NCBI GenBank assembly: GCA_020722685.1
Contig: DYKH01000197.1
Location: forward strand, 1 to 8,741
Direction: 5' to 3'
Source of the DNA: Caldithrix sp.
Lineage (GTDB): Bacteria; KSB1; UBA2214; DYKH01
Length of the DNA: 8,741 nucleotides
Made by a program: the position numbers and the translations under genes. Shown here in pieces: positions 1 through 8,036 of this stretch. Each line of letters begins with the position of its first letter. The stretch's first letter is position 1. Below the pieces are notes generated by a model, which did not search any database, was not told where the DNA came from, and worked only from the letters and a program-made list of their open reading frames with translations.

Positions 1-42
1 AAACAATTTATCAAACAGCAACCGCTTGCCTTGATCGATCAT
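1..42 (-). CDS. Possible start of an unidentified downstream gene (fragment, cut by window edge)
   Basis: An ATG on the minus strand opens a frame that runs without a stop to the left edge, giving 14 residues: M I D Q G K R L L F D K L F. It lies 34 bp downstream of the nadC stop in the same direction, as expected for a next operon gene. Only a weak GGA-type ribosome-binding sequence precedes it, about 5 nt away. Fourteen codons are too few to recognise a family. It could be a chance open frame, so both the start and the existence of the gene are tentative. Confidence 0.35.
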   Translation of the reverse strand, partial: MIDQGKRLLFDKLF

Positions 43-76
43 TTTTCCATACTGCGTGAATTGGCTGAATCGACCT

Positions 77-928
77 TTAGCAGAATAGCAAGCTGACATC
101 CAAGCTTTTGGCCGAATGCGTCAAGGCGCCGGCGGAAATGTAATCCACTCCCGTTTCCGCGATGCCGCGAATGGTTTCTAACGAAACATTCCCCGAGGCT
201 TCCAACGGGACTCGGCCAGCGACCCATTGCACGCAGCGGCGCATTTCTTCACAAGACATGTTGTCCAGCATGATGCGATCTACCCGCAATTCAACGGCCT
301 CCTGCACTTCCGCGAATGTTTTGGCCTCGACTTCAATCTCGGCTCTGAAGGCAAGATTTTGCATATACTGGCGGCAGCGCTGCACGGCCATGTCGATACT
401 TCCTGCGGCGGCTATATGGTTCTCCTTGATAAGAAACATATCGTGCAGGCCCATCCGATGGTTTTGTCCGCCGCCGCAACGGACGGCATACTTTTCCAAG
501 ACTCGCCATCCGGGCGTCGTCTTGCGCGTGTCGAGCAAGATTGCTTTGGTGTCAGTTATTTTATGCACAAACTGGTTGGTCAAAGTGGCAATGCCGGAGA
601 GGCGGCCCAGAAAATTAAGGGCAGTCCGCTCCGCAGTTAGAATACCGGCGCTGGAGCCGCGAATCTCCACGATGGGAGCGCCCTTTGCTATTGCTTGGCC
701 ATCGGAAATCTGGGCCGCAAAGTCAATTTGGTTGTTGATGGTTTTGAAAACTCGCTCAGCCACTTTGATGCCGGCCATGATGCCATCCTCTTTAGCGATG
801 ATTACGGCAAAAGCTGGGGTTTCCTGGCCACAAACAGCTAAGGTGGTGATATCTCCGCGCGAGCCGAGGTCTTCGCGTAAGGCGGCTTTGATGAGTTCAT
901 CAGCAGATTTTAGAACCAGTTCTTCCAC
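77..928 (-). CDS. nadC: Nicotinate-nucleotide pyrophosphorylase (quinolinate phosphoribosyltransferase, carboxylating)
   Basis: This cytosolic enzyme converts quinolinate and PRPP to nicotinate mononucleotide, CO2 and pyrophosphate (EC 2.4.2.19), where de novo NAD synthesis enters the common route. The 283-residue length is normal for the family. The N-terminal sandwich domain holds the usual REDLGSRGDITT stretch (residues 18-29). The barrel carries ERTALNFLGRLSG (100-112), DTRKTTPGWR (133-142), RCGGGQNHRMGLHD (150-163), IKENH (167-171), EVEA (199-202), IMLDN (219-223), EASGN (243-247) and ISAGALTHS (264-272). The family's substrate-binding basic residues are present: R101, R135, K136, H157, R158 and K168. 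The start is GTG; an in-frame TAA lies three codons upstream, and the next in-frame Met is residue 51, too late for the fold. No good Shine-Dalgarno sequence precedes the GTG. It follows the TPR gene by 79 bp; nadA and nadB are not in the window. Confidence 0.97.
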   Translation of the reverse strand: MEELVLKSADELIKAALREDLGSRGDITTLAVCGQETPAFAVIIAKEDGIMAGIKVAERVFKTINNQIDFAAQISDGQAIAKGAPIVEIRGSSAGILTAERTALNFLGRLSGIATLTNQFVHKITDTKAILLDTRKTTPGWRVLEKYAVRCGGGQNHRMGLHDMFLIKENHIAAAGSIDMAVQRCRQYMQNLAFRAEIEVEAKTFAEVQEAVELRVDRIMLDNMSCEEMRRCVQWVAGRVPLEASGNVSLETIRGIAETGVDYISAGALTHSAKSLDVSLLFC

Positions 929-1007
929 GAGAATTTAGGTGACTACAAGCACGAGCAAGAGGATGTTAGGGCGATATCTTGCAGGGGTTATTTATCTCCG
1001 TGGCCTA

Positions 1008-4000
1008 TTACGAGGATTTAGCCAGCTCTTCTTCGATCTCCTTGATGCGCTCGCCGGCAACCCGGCCGATTTGGTCGACAGCGCCTCGGTCGCGGACGAT
1101 TTCTTGGTAGAGGTCCTTCGCCTTCTTCAGTTCGCCCAGTTTGCGATAGGATTGAGCTGCCTCGTACAGGGCGGTCGCGCCCCAAGGCAATTTCGTTTCT
1201 TTGCAGAGATACTTGACCTTGAGAAACTCTGTGATTGCTTCCTCGGTGTCGCCGCGATCCGCATAGCATTTGGCGATCCAGTACTGCAGCTCCGTTTCAG
1301 TATCGGCATCCACCAGCGGCTTTAGCTCGCGAAGGTAGGAAATGGCCCGGTCATAATCCTTCAAATTGTAGAGGAAGACGCCGATCTGGCTGCGCTTGAC
1401 CGTTAGATCGGGGGCATCCGGATAGCTGTCCACGTATTCTCGTGTCAGAGCAATTGCTTGATCCCACAGGCGGAAGTCATCATAAGCGCGAATGAGAATG
1501 CGCACGGCCTCGGCATGCTCCGGACCATGCTTTTGGGCTTGAATGGCTTGGCGGCAGGCGAAAATGCAGTTCTCGAGCTGGCGGTTCTCGTAATAAAAAT
1601 CGCCCAAATTGACGTAGGCGGCAGCAATGATATCCGGATCCTTGTACTTGTTGGGAATGTTGGTCAATATCTTCAAAGCATCTTCCGTGCGATTCAAAAT
1701 GACGTAGAGCCGGCCCAAACCCAACTCACCTTTTGCCCCTTCGGGAATGTCCTTGTATTTGCCGGTGAGGTCCTTAAAAACCGCCTCCGCCTCCTTGAAA
1801 TTTTTTTGGTCGATCAGGTAATTGCCTTTTTCGTACAAAAAAGTCGCCTCGGAACGGCGGTCGGAGAATTGCTTCTTGAAAGCATCCATCAACCGGTCCG
1901 CCTTGGCAAGATTCCCTGCCTTTAGCTCGCACAGGGCTTCTCTTGCAGAGGCATGACGAAGAAGGTCGCCGTGCAGCGCCGTGCGCAAGGAGGTGTACAG
2001 CCTTCCGGCCTCTACGTACTTGCTGCGATCAAAATAAATGTCCGCGCTTCTCACTCGCGCCAATGCCGCCAAACTGTCTTGCGGAAAGGTTTGTGCCAGT
2101 TCTTCCCAATGACCCAAAGCCGCATCGATATCCCTACTTTGATAGGCTAATTCGCCCAGCGAAAGCAGCGCCTCGGCTCGGTGTTTCCCCTGTTGGCTCA
2201 ATGCGAGATAATCCTTCAATGCTGCTCGCGCCTCCATGGGCTGCGATTTAGCCTGAATAGCTTGTGTCCATAACCAGAGGAAATCATCATCCACGGCATA
2301 GCTAAAGAAGAAGGCCAAATTCCGTAGCGCCTGAAGGTCGAGTTTTTCCTGTAAGCAGGAGATGGCTGCGTCGGTTTTGCCCTCATCCAGAAGTATCTGA
2401 CAATAGCGCTTCCGGGCTTGGCTCGCCAATTGAGTATAATGATAACGCTCAGCGATATCCTGATAAATCTCTTTGGCTTTTTCCGTCTGCCCACTCTTGG
2501 CATAAATGCCGGCCAGTTGAAAGCTCGCCTGCACCACCTGCGGGGCATTCGGAAAAGTATTCAGAAAATCTTCCAGCATAATTGCCGCCGTATCCGGACG
2601 ACTCAGCCTTAGAAAAATCATCGCGTGTAAAAGCTGATTCCTTGCGACCAAATCATTAGGGGCGAGGCTGTCGCCGGCTTCCTTGCACAACCGGGCAGCC
2701 CTTTGCAAGGCAGTTACATTTACGCTGTCTTGATTCGCCAAATAGAGCTCTTGCGCCAGACGATGCTTGTATTCCCTTAGCAGGCTATCGGGGGCATTCT
2801 GCTTGGCAAAATAAGCCAAAGTGCTATCCAGCAGGATGGCACGCTCCTGAGCGGTCGCAAGGGTTTTCAATTCCACGTCGATGACCAAGCTTTTCAGCCT
2901 ACTACTCCATTCTGATGCCGGATACTTCTCCACCATCAAAGCCGCGCTACTCCAAAGCGTATCCCGATGGGCATTTGCCTTGATAGGTTGATGCTCCCAA
3001 GCGTACTTTTCCATCAACAGTGCGTGCGAATAGCCAATCAGGTACAAAACCTTGGCCGCATCGATACGTTCGCTGCCAGCGGCATCCATAGCCTGGCGAA
3101 TGAGAGCCAATCCGCGATGATAGTCATGAAAGACCATGATCTGCTGCTCGGCCCATTTTGCCAGCAACTGAGCCGTCTCTACCCCGGATAGCGATTGCGA
3201 CAGCACCTCGTTGAACGCCTTGTCCGCTACGTCAGAGGGCGCATAAGCGAATTTTTGCAGCATGTCCATTCGCTGCCGGATTGCTTCATAGTCATCCGAA
3301 CTCGGAAAGAGCTGGCAGTAACGTTGATACTCATCCAGCGCTTGCCAGTATTGTCCTTCGCCGTCAAAGGAGCGGGCGATGCCCAATTGCGCATCATCGG
3401 CAAAACGGCTCTGGGGGTACAGCTCCAAGAGGACGGCAAAAGTGCGCCGCGCGCCGACGCGATCCTGCAAAAACTCGTCCTGCGTCTTGCCGATGCGAAA
3501 CAAGAGCTCATCGGCCCACCCTTGGTTTTTTGCCCGTTCCATTTCATTACGCAAAAGGCGCAAGGCTTCTACCGGCTTTTCTTCTGAGGTCAAAATGTCC
3601 GCCGCAGCAAAAGCAGCCGGACGCTGCAAAAGCCTGGCGCTGGCAAGTGTATCCGGGCTCGACAGAACCTCTTGGAAATGACCCAAAGCGATCATGTTCT
3701 TGCCGAGCTTTTGTTGCACGGCGCCCTTGCGGAATTCCAGAGCGATCAGATCATTCACCGGCAACTGTTCCGAAGGAATCGCTGCGTAACTTTGTGCAGC
3801 CGCCTGATAATCTTTGAGAGCATAATAATTGTCACCTTGAACAAGTCGCAGCCGCGATTGAAAAGCCTGGCTTGCCGGCAGCGAGATGGCCTGTTCGATG
3901 ACGGCTTGAGAACCCTGATAATCGCCCCGCCATTGTAGCGTCTCGGCGAGTTTCACCGCAGCCGCTCCAACGGAATCGCTTTTCATGCCGCTGCCCACAA

Positions 4001-4709
4001 TTGTGCGCAGAACGCTGTCCGCTTGGCTATAGCGGCCGATTTGCTGCAATAGCTCTGAGCGAAGCAACTGGGCTTTGACGGTAAGATCGTCCTCCAATCT
4101 ATCCCCCGCAATGCGATCAAGCTCCTGCAAGGCAATGCTTGGCTGCTTTTGCCGATTGCGAATTTGCGCTAACAGGTAGCGCGCTTGCAATCTAAGCGGA
4201 TGGGTGGGATATTCTTCCAACAAAAGCTGCAAAGCGCCAATGGCGCGCGGCAACTCATTCGCCCGCAAGAAAGCTTCACCGGCGGACAGTTGAGCCTGCG
4301 GCGCCAGTTCGCTCTTGGGTGCGAGCAGCCGCACACGCTCGAAGGATAGTCCTGCGGAAAGATACTCCTTCAATTTTGTGAGAATGAGGGCCCGGTTGAA
4401 TTGAGCTTGATCGATCAAGACGGACTGCGGATACTTGAGGATCAATTTCAAATAGGTCTCGGAAGCAACGTTGGGCTGGCCCGTTTTTTCATAATTCTGC
4501 GCTGAATGCAACAGCGCTTCGGGAGCGTTCGGGCTGGACGAGTAGTTTTCGGCGTATTTGGCAAATTGCAGGGCGGCCAAATCATGCATTCCCTTTTCCG
4601 CCAACTGTTTGGCAAAGCGCCAATCTTGTTCTTCTTGGAATATGTTCACCTGCGTTATGGCGGATGCGGCAAAAGCAACGACCAGAAAAAAGACTAATGA
4701 TCGCTTCAT
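1008..4709 (-). CDS. Large secreted tetratricopeptide-repeat protein
   Basis: The product has about 1,233 residues and no catalytic motif; enzyme activity is not indicated. It starts with a signal peptide: K2-R3, a hydrophobic core at residues 5-14, and a likely signal peptidase I site after A15-S16-A17. There is no lipobox cysteine. The rest is helical repeat. TPR-like units often end in the BamD/YbgF-style turn: KYPQS (near 92), EYPTH (166), LYPQS (430), LFPSS (467), KYPAS (595), TFPNA (718), TFPQD (874), SYPDA (1095). The clearest TPRs are at the C-terminus (about 1141-1169 and 1177-1207), ending in a charged helix. Such proteins usually scaffold envelope complexes; an exported, periplasmic or outer-membrane-associated location is inferred and the partner is unknown. 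The ATG at 4709 was chosen because AGGA lies 5 nt upstream and the signal peptide begins there. A TTG at 4793 would add 28 residues that overlap the helicase gene and bury the signal peptide. The gene sits 16 bp after pcrA, implying co-transcription. Confidence 0.93.
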   Translation of the reverse strand: MKRSLVFFLVVAFAASAITQVNIFQEEQDWRFAKQLAEKGMHDLAALQFAKYAENYSSSPNAPEALLHSAQNYEKTGQPNVASETYLKLILKYPQSVLIDQAQFNRALILTKLKEYLSAGLSFERVRLLAPKSELAPQAQLSAGEAFLRANELPRAIGALQLLLEEYPTHPLRLQARYLLAQIRNRQKQPSIALQELDRIAGDRLEDDLTVKAQLLRSELLQQIGRYSQADSVLRTIVGSGMKSDSVGAAAVKLAETLQWRGDYQGSQAVIEQAISLPASQAFQSRLRLVQGDNYYALKDYQAAAQSYAAIPSEQLPVNDLIALEFRKGAVQQKLGKNMIALGHFQEVLSSPDTLASARLLQRPAAFAAADILTSEEKPVEALRLLRNEMERAKNQGWADELLFRIGKTQDEFLQDRVGARRTFAVLLELYPQSRFADDAQLGIARSFDGEGQYWQALDEYQRYCQLFPSSDDYEAIRQRMDMLQKFAYAPSDVADKAFNEVLSQSLSGVETAQLLAKWAEQQIMVFHDYHRGLALIRQAMDAAGSERIDAAKVLYLIGYSHALLMEKYAWEHQPIKANAHRDTLWSSAALMVEKYPASEWSSRLKSLVIDVELKTLATAQERAILLDSTLAYFAKQNAPDSLLREYKHRLAQELYLANQDSVNVTALQRAARLCKEAGDSLAPNDLVARNQLLHAMIFLRLSRPDTAAIMLEDFLNTFPNAPQVVQASFQLAGIYAKSGQTEKAKEIYQDIAERYHYTQLASQARKRYCQILLDEGKTDAAISCLQEKLDLQALRNLAFFFSYAVDDDFLWLWTQAIQAKSQPMEARAALKDYLALSQQGKHRAEALLSLGELAYQSRDIDAALGHWEELAQTFPQDSLAALARVRSADIYFDRSKYVEAGRLYTSLRTALHGDLLRHASAREALCELKAGNLAKADRLMDAFKKQFSDRRSEATFLYEKGNYLIDQKNFKEAEAVFKDLTGKYKDIPEGAKGELGLGRLYVILNRTEDALKILTNIPNKYKDPDIIAAAYVNLGDFYYENRQLENCIFACRQAIQAQKHGPEHAEAVRILIRAYDDFRLWDQAIALTREYVDSYPDAPDLTVKRSQIGVFLYNLKDYDRAISYLRELKPLVDADTETELQYWIAKCYADRGDTEEAITEFLKVKYLCKETKLPWGATALYEAAQSYRKLGELKKAKDLYQEIVRDRGAVDQIGRVAGERIKEIEEELAKSS

Positions 4710-4714
4710 TGATA

Positions 4715-4718
4715 TCCT
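4715..4718 (-). promoter_or_regulatory. Ribosome-binding site of the TPR gene
   Basis: AGGA on the minus strand, 5 nt before the ATG at 4709, within the 16-bp gap after the pcrA stop. It decides the start: it fits the ATG that begins the signal peptide and not the upstream TTG at 4793. Confidence 0.65.
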
Positions 4719-4725
4719 ATCCACT

Positions 4726-6945
4726 TTATAGAATCTCCAACTTTGCATACGGTAAAACCAAACGTCGCTCTCCTGCAGAATCAAACAAGACAATAAGCTT
4801 TATGGAGCCGCGGTCCGGCTCGATCTTGACAATCGTTCCCTTGCCGAAGGTCGGATGGGCTACACGCAGGCCGATGCGAAATTGCACCGACTCTTGCGAT
4901 TCATCCTCATAATTGGGCATGGGCTCCGTCTCCCAGACCCGCTGCGGCTGACGTTGTCTGCGAGGCTGGTAGCTCCGCCGGCTTTCGACCTTGACGAACG
5001 ACGGATCCAGCTCCTTTAAAAACCGCGACTGGACGCCACCGGCAGTTTCGCCAAATCGGCGCCGGTTTTGCGCCCACGACAGGTAGAGGTTCTCTTTGGC
5101 GCGCGTCGCGCCCACATAGAAAAGGCGACGCTCTTCTTCTAAAGCTACTGGGTCGGACAAGCTTCTCGACAAGGGAAATAGCCCTTCTTCCAAGCCGCAA
5201 ATAAAAACAACCGCAAATTCCAATCCTTTGGCGCTGTGCAGGGTCATGAGGGAAACGACGTTGGCTTTGTCATCCCAATTGTCAATGTCCGACACCAAAG
5301 AGATGTGTCCCAAATAGTCTTCCAGCCGGCTATCCGAGCCGTTGGCCGCGGCGAATTCCGCGATGGCCAGCAAAAGCTCGCGGACGTTTTCGGCGCGGGT
5401 GAGGGCTTCGATGGTTCCCTCTTCTTTGAATTGGTGAAGAATACCAATTTCCTCGACCACCGCGGAGGCCAGCTCGGCGGCGGACAATTCATCTCGCAGA
5501 GAAATGTATTTGTTAAGCAAGCGGTAAAATCCCAAAACCCGCTCCGCCGTCCTCTGGGGAATGCCAGTAATGTCGGCCACCTCCGCAAGAGCCTGAAAGA
5601 TGGTGATGCCCTTTTCCCGGCTGTGAGCTTCCAGCCGTGCCAAGGTCGCCTCGCCGATTCCTCGGTTGGGATAATTGATGATCCGGCGCAGATTGATCGC
5701 GTCCGCCGGATTGCAGATCACCCGCAAATAGGCCAAGACATCCTTCACCTCTTTGCGGTCATAAAACCGGACGCCGCCGACGATCACGTAGGGCATGCTG
5801 GAAGCCCGCAATGCCTCTTCCAAAACGCGCGATTGGGCGTTGGTTCGATACAAGACCGCAAAGTCGTGAAAGTCTCGCTCGCCGCGGCGCAGCTCTTGGC
5901 TGATTTTTTCCACGACCTGACGCGCTTCGTCCAAATCGTCGTCCACCTGTAGAATGACGACCTGATCGCCGGCCGCCTTTTGTGTCCACAGCTTTTTCGG
6001 GTGTCTCTGCCGATTGTGTTGAATGACTGAATGAGCCGCAGATAGTATATTCTGGGTGGAGCGATAATTTTGTTCCAGGCGATATTTCCCACAATTGGGG
6101 TAGTCTTTTTCAAAATCCAGGATATTACGAATTTCTGCGCCGCGCCATCGGTAAATGGACTGGTCGTCGTCCCCCACCACGCTAATGTTCTTGTACTTTT
6201 CCGCCAGCATTTTCAACACCACATACTGCGCCCGATTGGTATCCTGATACTCATCCACCAAAATGTAGCGGAAGCGATCTTGGTAGTATTCTTTGACCAT
6301 GGGAAACTTTGCAAAGAGCTCGATAGGCTTCAGGAGTAAGTCATCGAAATCCATGGCATTCAGTTCCTGCAACCGACGCTGGTAAGCGCCATAGATTTGC
6401 GCATAGACTTCATCCATCACCGTTTCCGCTTGAGCTTTGAGCTGATCGGGCAAAACCAAGGAATTCTTTGCCTGACTGATTCGGTGGGAAATGGTCTTGG
6501 GCGGATAGGTCTTGCTATCGATCTGCAAATTTTCCAGAACGCGCTTGATCAAGGTAATCTGATCGTCCTCATCATAGATGGCGAAATTTCTGGCATAGCC
6601 GAGGCGCTCGGCTTCGCTGCGCAGCATTCTGGCAAAAATGGAATGAAAGGTGCCCATCCACATGCCGGAGACCAAGTCGGGCACCAGCTTCACCACTCGG
6701 TCGCGCATCTCGCCGGCAGCTTTGTTGGTGAAGGTCATGGCAAGAATTTCTCTGGGTTCGGCCAAGCCGTTGGCAAGCAAATAGGCGATGCGATAGGTCA
6801 GCACCCGGGTTTTGCCGCTGCCAGCGCCGGCAAGTATGAGCACCGGTCCCTCGGTCTGGGCGACAGCCTCCCTTTGCGCCTCATTCAAGTCCGAATAGTA
6901 CCACTGCAAATCGATTTTTGTATGGCTACATTTGCTTTTGGCCAC
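4726..6945 (-). CDS. pcrA: ATP-dependent DNA helicase, PcrA/UvrD type (superfamily 1A)
   Basis: This 3'-to-5' ATP-driven DNA translocase acts in nucleotide excision repair, in removing recombinase filaments, and in replication-transcription conflicts. All superfamily 1A motifs are intact in 739 residues: Q motif LNEAQREAV (20-28), Walker A AGAGSGKT (39-46), motif Ia TFTNKAAGEM (71-80), Walker B DEYQDTN (231-237), motif III GDDDQSIYRWRGA (258-270), motif IV QNYRST (292-297), motif V TLHSAKGLEF (568-577), motif VI VGATRAK (611-617). A basic, probably disordered linker (about 655-685) leads to a C-terminal Tudor-like module (about 689-739, with HPTFGKGTI), which in PcrA/UvrD contacts RNA polymerase. 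The length and this module favour PcrA/UvrD over Rep, which lacks it. The start is GTG, supported by GGAAGG 6 nt upstream; the first 20 bp overlap the 3' end of mltG, suggesting translational coupling. There is no RecB-type nuclease domain. Confidence 0.97.
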   Translation of the reverse strand: MAKSKCSHTKIDLQWYYSDLNEAQREAVAQTEGPVLILAGAGSGKTRVLTYRIAYLLANGLAEPREILAMTFTNKAAGEMRDRVVKLVPDLVSGMWMGTFHSIFARMLRSEAERLGYARNFAIYDEDDQITLIKRVLENLQIDSKTYPPKTISHRISQAKNSLVLPDQLKAQAETVMDEVYAQIYGAYQRRLQELNAMDFDDLLLKPIELFAKFPMVKEYYQDRFRYILVDEYQDTNRAQYVVLKMLAEKYKNISVVGDDDQSIYRWRGAEIRNILDFEKDYPNCGKYRLEQNYRSTQNILSAAHSVIQHNRQRHPKKLWTQKAAGDQVVILQVDDDLDEARQVVEKISQELRRGERDFHDFAVLYRTNAQSRVLEEALRASSMPYVIVGGVRFYDRKEVKDVLAYLRVICNPADAINLRRIINYPNRGIGEATLARLEAHSREKGITIFQALAEVADITGIPQRTAERVLGFYRLLNKYISLRDELSAAELASAVVEEIGILHQFKEEGTIEALTRAENVRELLLAIAEFAAANGSDSRLEDYLGHISLVSDIDNWDDKANVVSLMTLHSAKGLEFAVVFICGLEEGLFPLSRSLSDPVALEEERRLFYVGATRAKENLYLSWAQNRRRFGETAGGVQSRFLKELDPSFVKVESRRSYQPRRQRQPQRVWETEPMPNYEDESQESVQFRIGLRVAHPTFGKGTIVKIEPDRGSIKLIVLFDSAGERRLVLPYAKLEIL

Positions 6946-7990
6946 TTGCGACCTTCCGTTTTTCTCTGGTAACTTGCCGCCTAATTTGATCGAGGTTGAC
7001 TTTGGCCCGCAGGTGTTGGCTCAATCTGGCGCTGAAAACATGCCCGCCTTGGCCGTTGGCGACGAAATACAAATAATTGCTCGGCGCCGGATACAGCGCC
7101 GCACGAATGGCCTTGATGCCCGGATTGCTGATTGGGCCCGGAGGCAAGCCGGCATACAAATAGGTGTTGTAGGGAGAATCAATTTGCAAGTCTTTCCGCA
7201 GCAACCGGCGCGGTCCGTCCGGCAAAAGATACTGTACGGTCGGATCTGCTTGCAGCAGCATTCCCAACCGCAGCCGGTTGTGGTAGACGGAGGAGATGAA
7301 AACCATCTCGCTATCGATCATCGCCTCCCCTTCGATGATACTCGCCAGAGTAACAATCTCCGACAGCGAATAGCCCAATGCGAAGGCCCGTCGCTCAAGG
7401 CTATCGGTGACCAAGGTCCTGAACTGCTGCAATAGCTTGGTCAACACTTGTTCTTCGTTCACGCCATAGGTAAAATAATATGTCTCGGGATAAAGATAGC
7501 CTTCCAAGGAACCGACCTTCATGCCCAACCGCGTAATAAATGCCGTATCACTTACCAGCGCCATAAAACGCGTCGAATCGGTTTCCAGCTCTGTTCTGCA
7601 AATGCCGGCAATCTTAGTGGCGGTCACTCCCTCGGGAATGGTCACTTTGATGAAGCTTTGCGGCCCTTCACTGAGCGCCTTGATGACGCGATAATTGGGG
7701 CTACCCTTTACCAACTGGAACTTGCCGGCTCTTAGGTGATTCTTTTTCCCAAGCAGGCGGACCGTAAACTTGAAATTTTCTGCACTGGAAATAATTTCTG
7801 CCTTTTGCAAATCCTCAGCAATTTTGTTCAGCGGCGTTCCCCATTTGATCTTGCAGTCTACCTGTACCTCAGGGGTGGAGAAAAGAGGCCAGAAAAGGAG
7901 ATAGAAGAAGGCCGCTCCGCCCAGCAGGATCACAAACAGAATGCTTGTTGTGACGCCAATACAGACTTTTTTGATCGTCGAACTGGTCAA
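6926..7990 (-). CDS. mltG: Endolytic murein transglycosylase MltG (YceG family)
   Basis: This inner-membrane lytic transglycosylase cleaves nascent glycan strands within the chain and is thought to terminate peptidoglycan polymerisation. From the preferred TTG start it has 354 residues: a short basic cytoplasmic tail, one transmembrane helix (about 9-37), a LysM-like subdomain (about 44-109, including LRAGKFQL) and the catalytic YceG domain. The catalytic glutamate is E220 in ASIIEGEA, followed by VYHNRLRLGM (235-244), LQADPTVQY (246-254), SPYNTYLYAGLPPGP (272-286) and GGHVFS (315-320), all family hallmarks. Start choice: a GTG at 8008 would add six residues (MPRKKV) but has no ribosome-binding sequence and directly abuts a candidate -10 box. 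The TTG at 7990 has GAGGAAG 6 nt upstream. Either start leaves the domains unchanged. The gene heads a probable operon with pcrA, whose start lies inside its 3' end. Confidence 0.95.
   Translation of the reverse strand: MTSSTIKKVCIGVTTSILFVILLGGAAFFYLLFWPLFSTPEVQVDCKIKWGTPLNKIAEDLQKAEIISSAENFKFTVRLLGKKNHLRAGKFQLVKGSPNYRVIKALSEGPQSFIKVTIPEGVTATKIAGICRTELETDSTRFMALVSDTAFITRLGMKVGSLEGYLYPETYYFTYGVNEEQVLTKLLQQFRTLVTDSLERRAFALGYSLSEIVTLASIIEGEAMIDSEMVFISSVYHNRLRLGMLLQADPTVQYLLPDGPRRLLRKDLQIDSPYNTYLYAGLPPGPISNPGIKAIRAALYPAPSNYLYFVANGQGGHVFSARLSQHLRAKVNLDQIRRQVTREKRKVASGQKQM
6952..6957 (-). promoter_or_regulatory. Ribosome-binding site of pcrA inside mltG
   Basis: GGAAGG on the minus strand, 6 nt before the GTG at 6945 and embedded in the last codons of mltG. 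It supports the non-ATG start and the 20-bp overlap. Confidence 0.6.
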
Positions 7991-7996
7991 TACTTT

Positions 7997-8003
7997 CTTC
8001 CTC
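7997..8003 (-). promoter_or_regulatory. Ribosome-binding site favouring a TTG start for mltG
   Basis: GAGGAAG on the minus strand, 6 nt before TTG at 7990. This spacing is ideal for TTG, while no comparable sequence lies before the GTG at 8008. It is the main argument for the shorter MltG. Confidence 0.5.
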
Positions 8004-8008
8004 GGCAC

Positions 8009-8036
8009 AATATAGCAACTTTGCCGAACTATTCAA
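8009..8036 (-). promoter_or_regulatory. Candidate housekeeping promoter for the mltG operon
   Basis: On the minus strand, TTGAAT (8036-8031) and TATATT (8014-8009) are separated by 16 bp. They match the sigma-70 -35 and -10 consensus at 4/6 and 5/6 positions. Transcription would be expected to start about 6-8 bp downstream, near 8002, leaving a leader of only about a dozen bases before TTG at 7990. The assignment is by eye; lineages with a different promoter consensus would not use it. Confidence 0.4.

Noticed and set aside
162..938. 258-residue open frame on the plus strand
   Set aside because: It is wholly antisense to nadC, whose family motifs are unmistakable. The translation is low-complexity and rich in Arg, Ser, Pro and Ala, with no recognisable domain.
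3281..3817. 178-residue open frame on the plus strand
   Set aside because: Antisense to the TPR gene and very basic; it looks like a codon-usage shadow.
4710..4793. 28-residue N-terminal extension of the TPR protein starting at TTG
   Set aside because: It overlaps the 3' end of pcrA, has no supporting ribosome-binding site, and would place a signal peptide internally. The ATG at 4709 explains everything better.
5236..5952. 238-residue open frame on the plus strand
   Set aside because: Antisense to the conserved motor and 2B regions of the helicase; a shadow frame with no ribosome-binding site or recognisable domain.
6397..6972. 191-residue open frame on the plus strand
   Set aside because: Antisense to the N-terminal part of the helicase, including the Walker A region; no family features.
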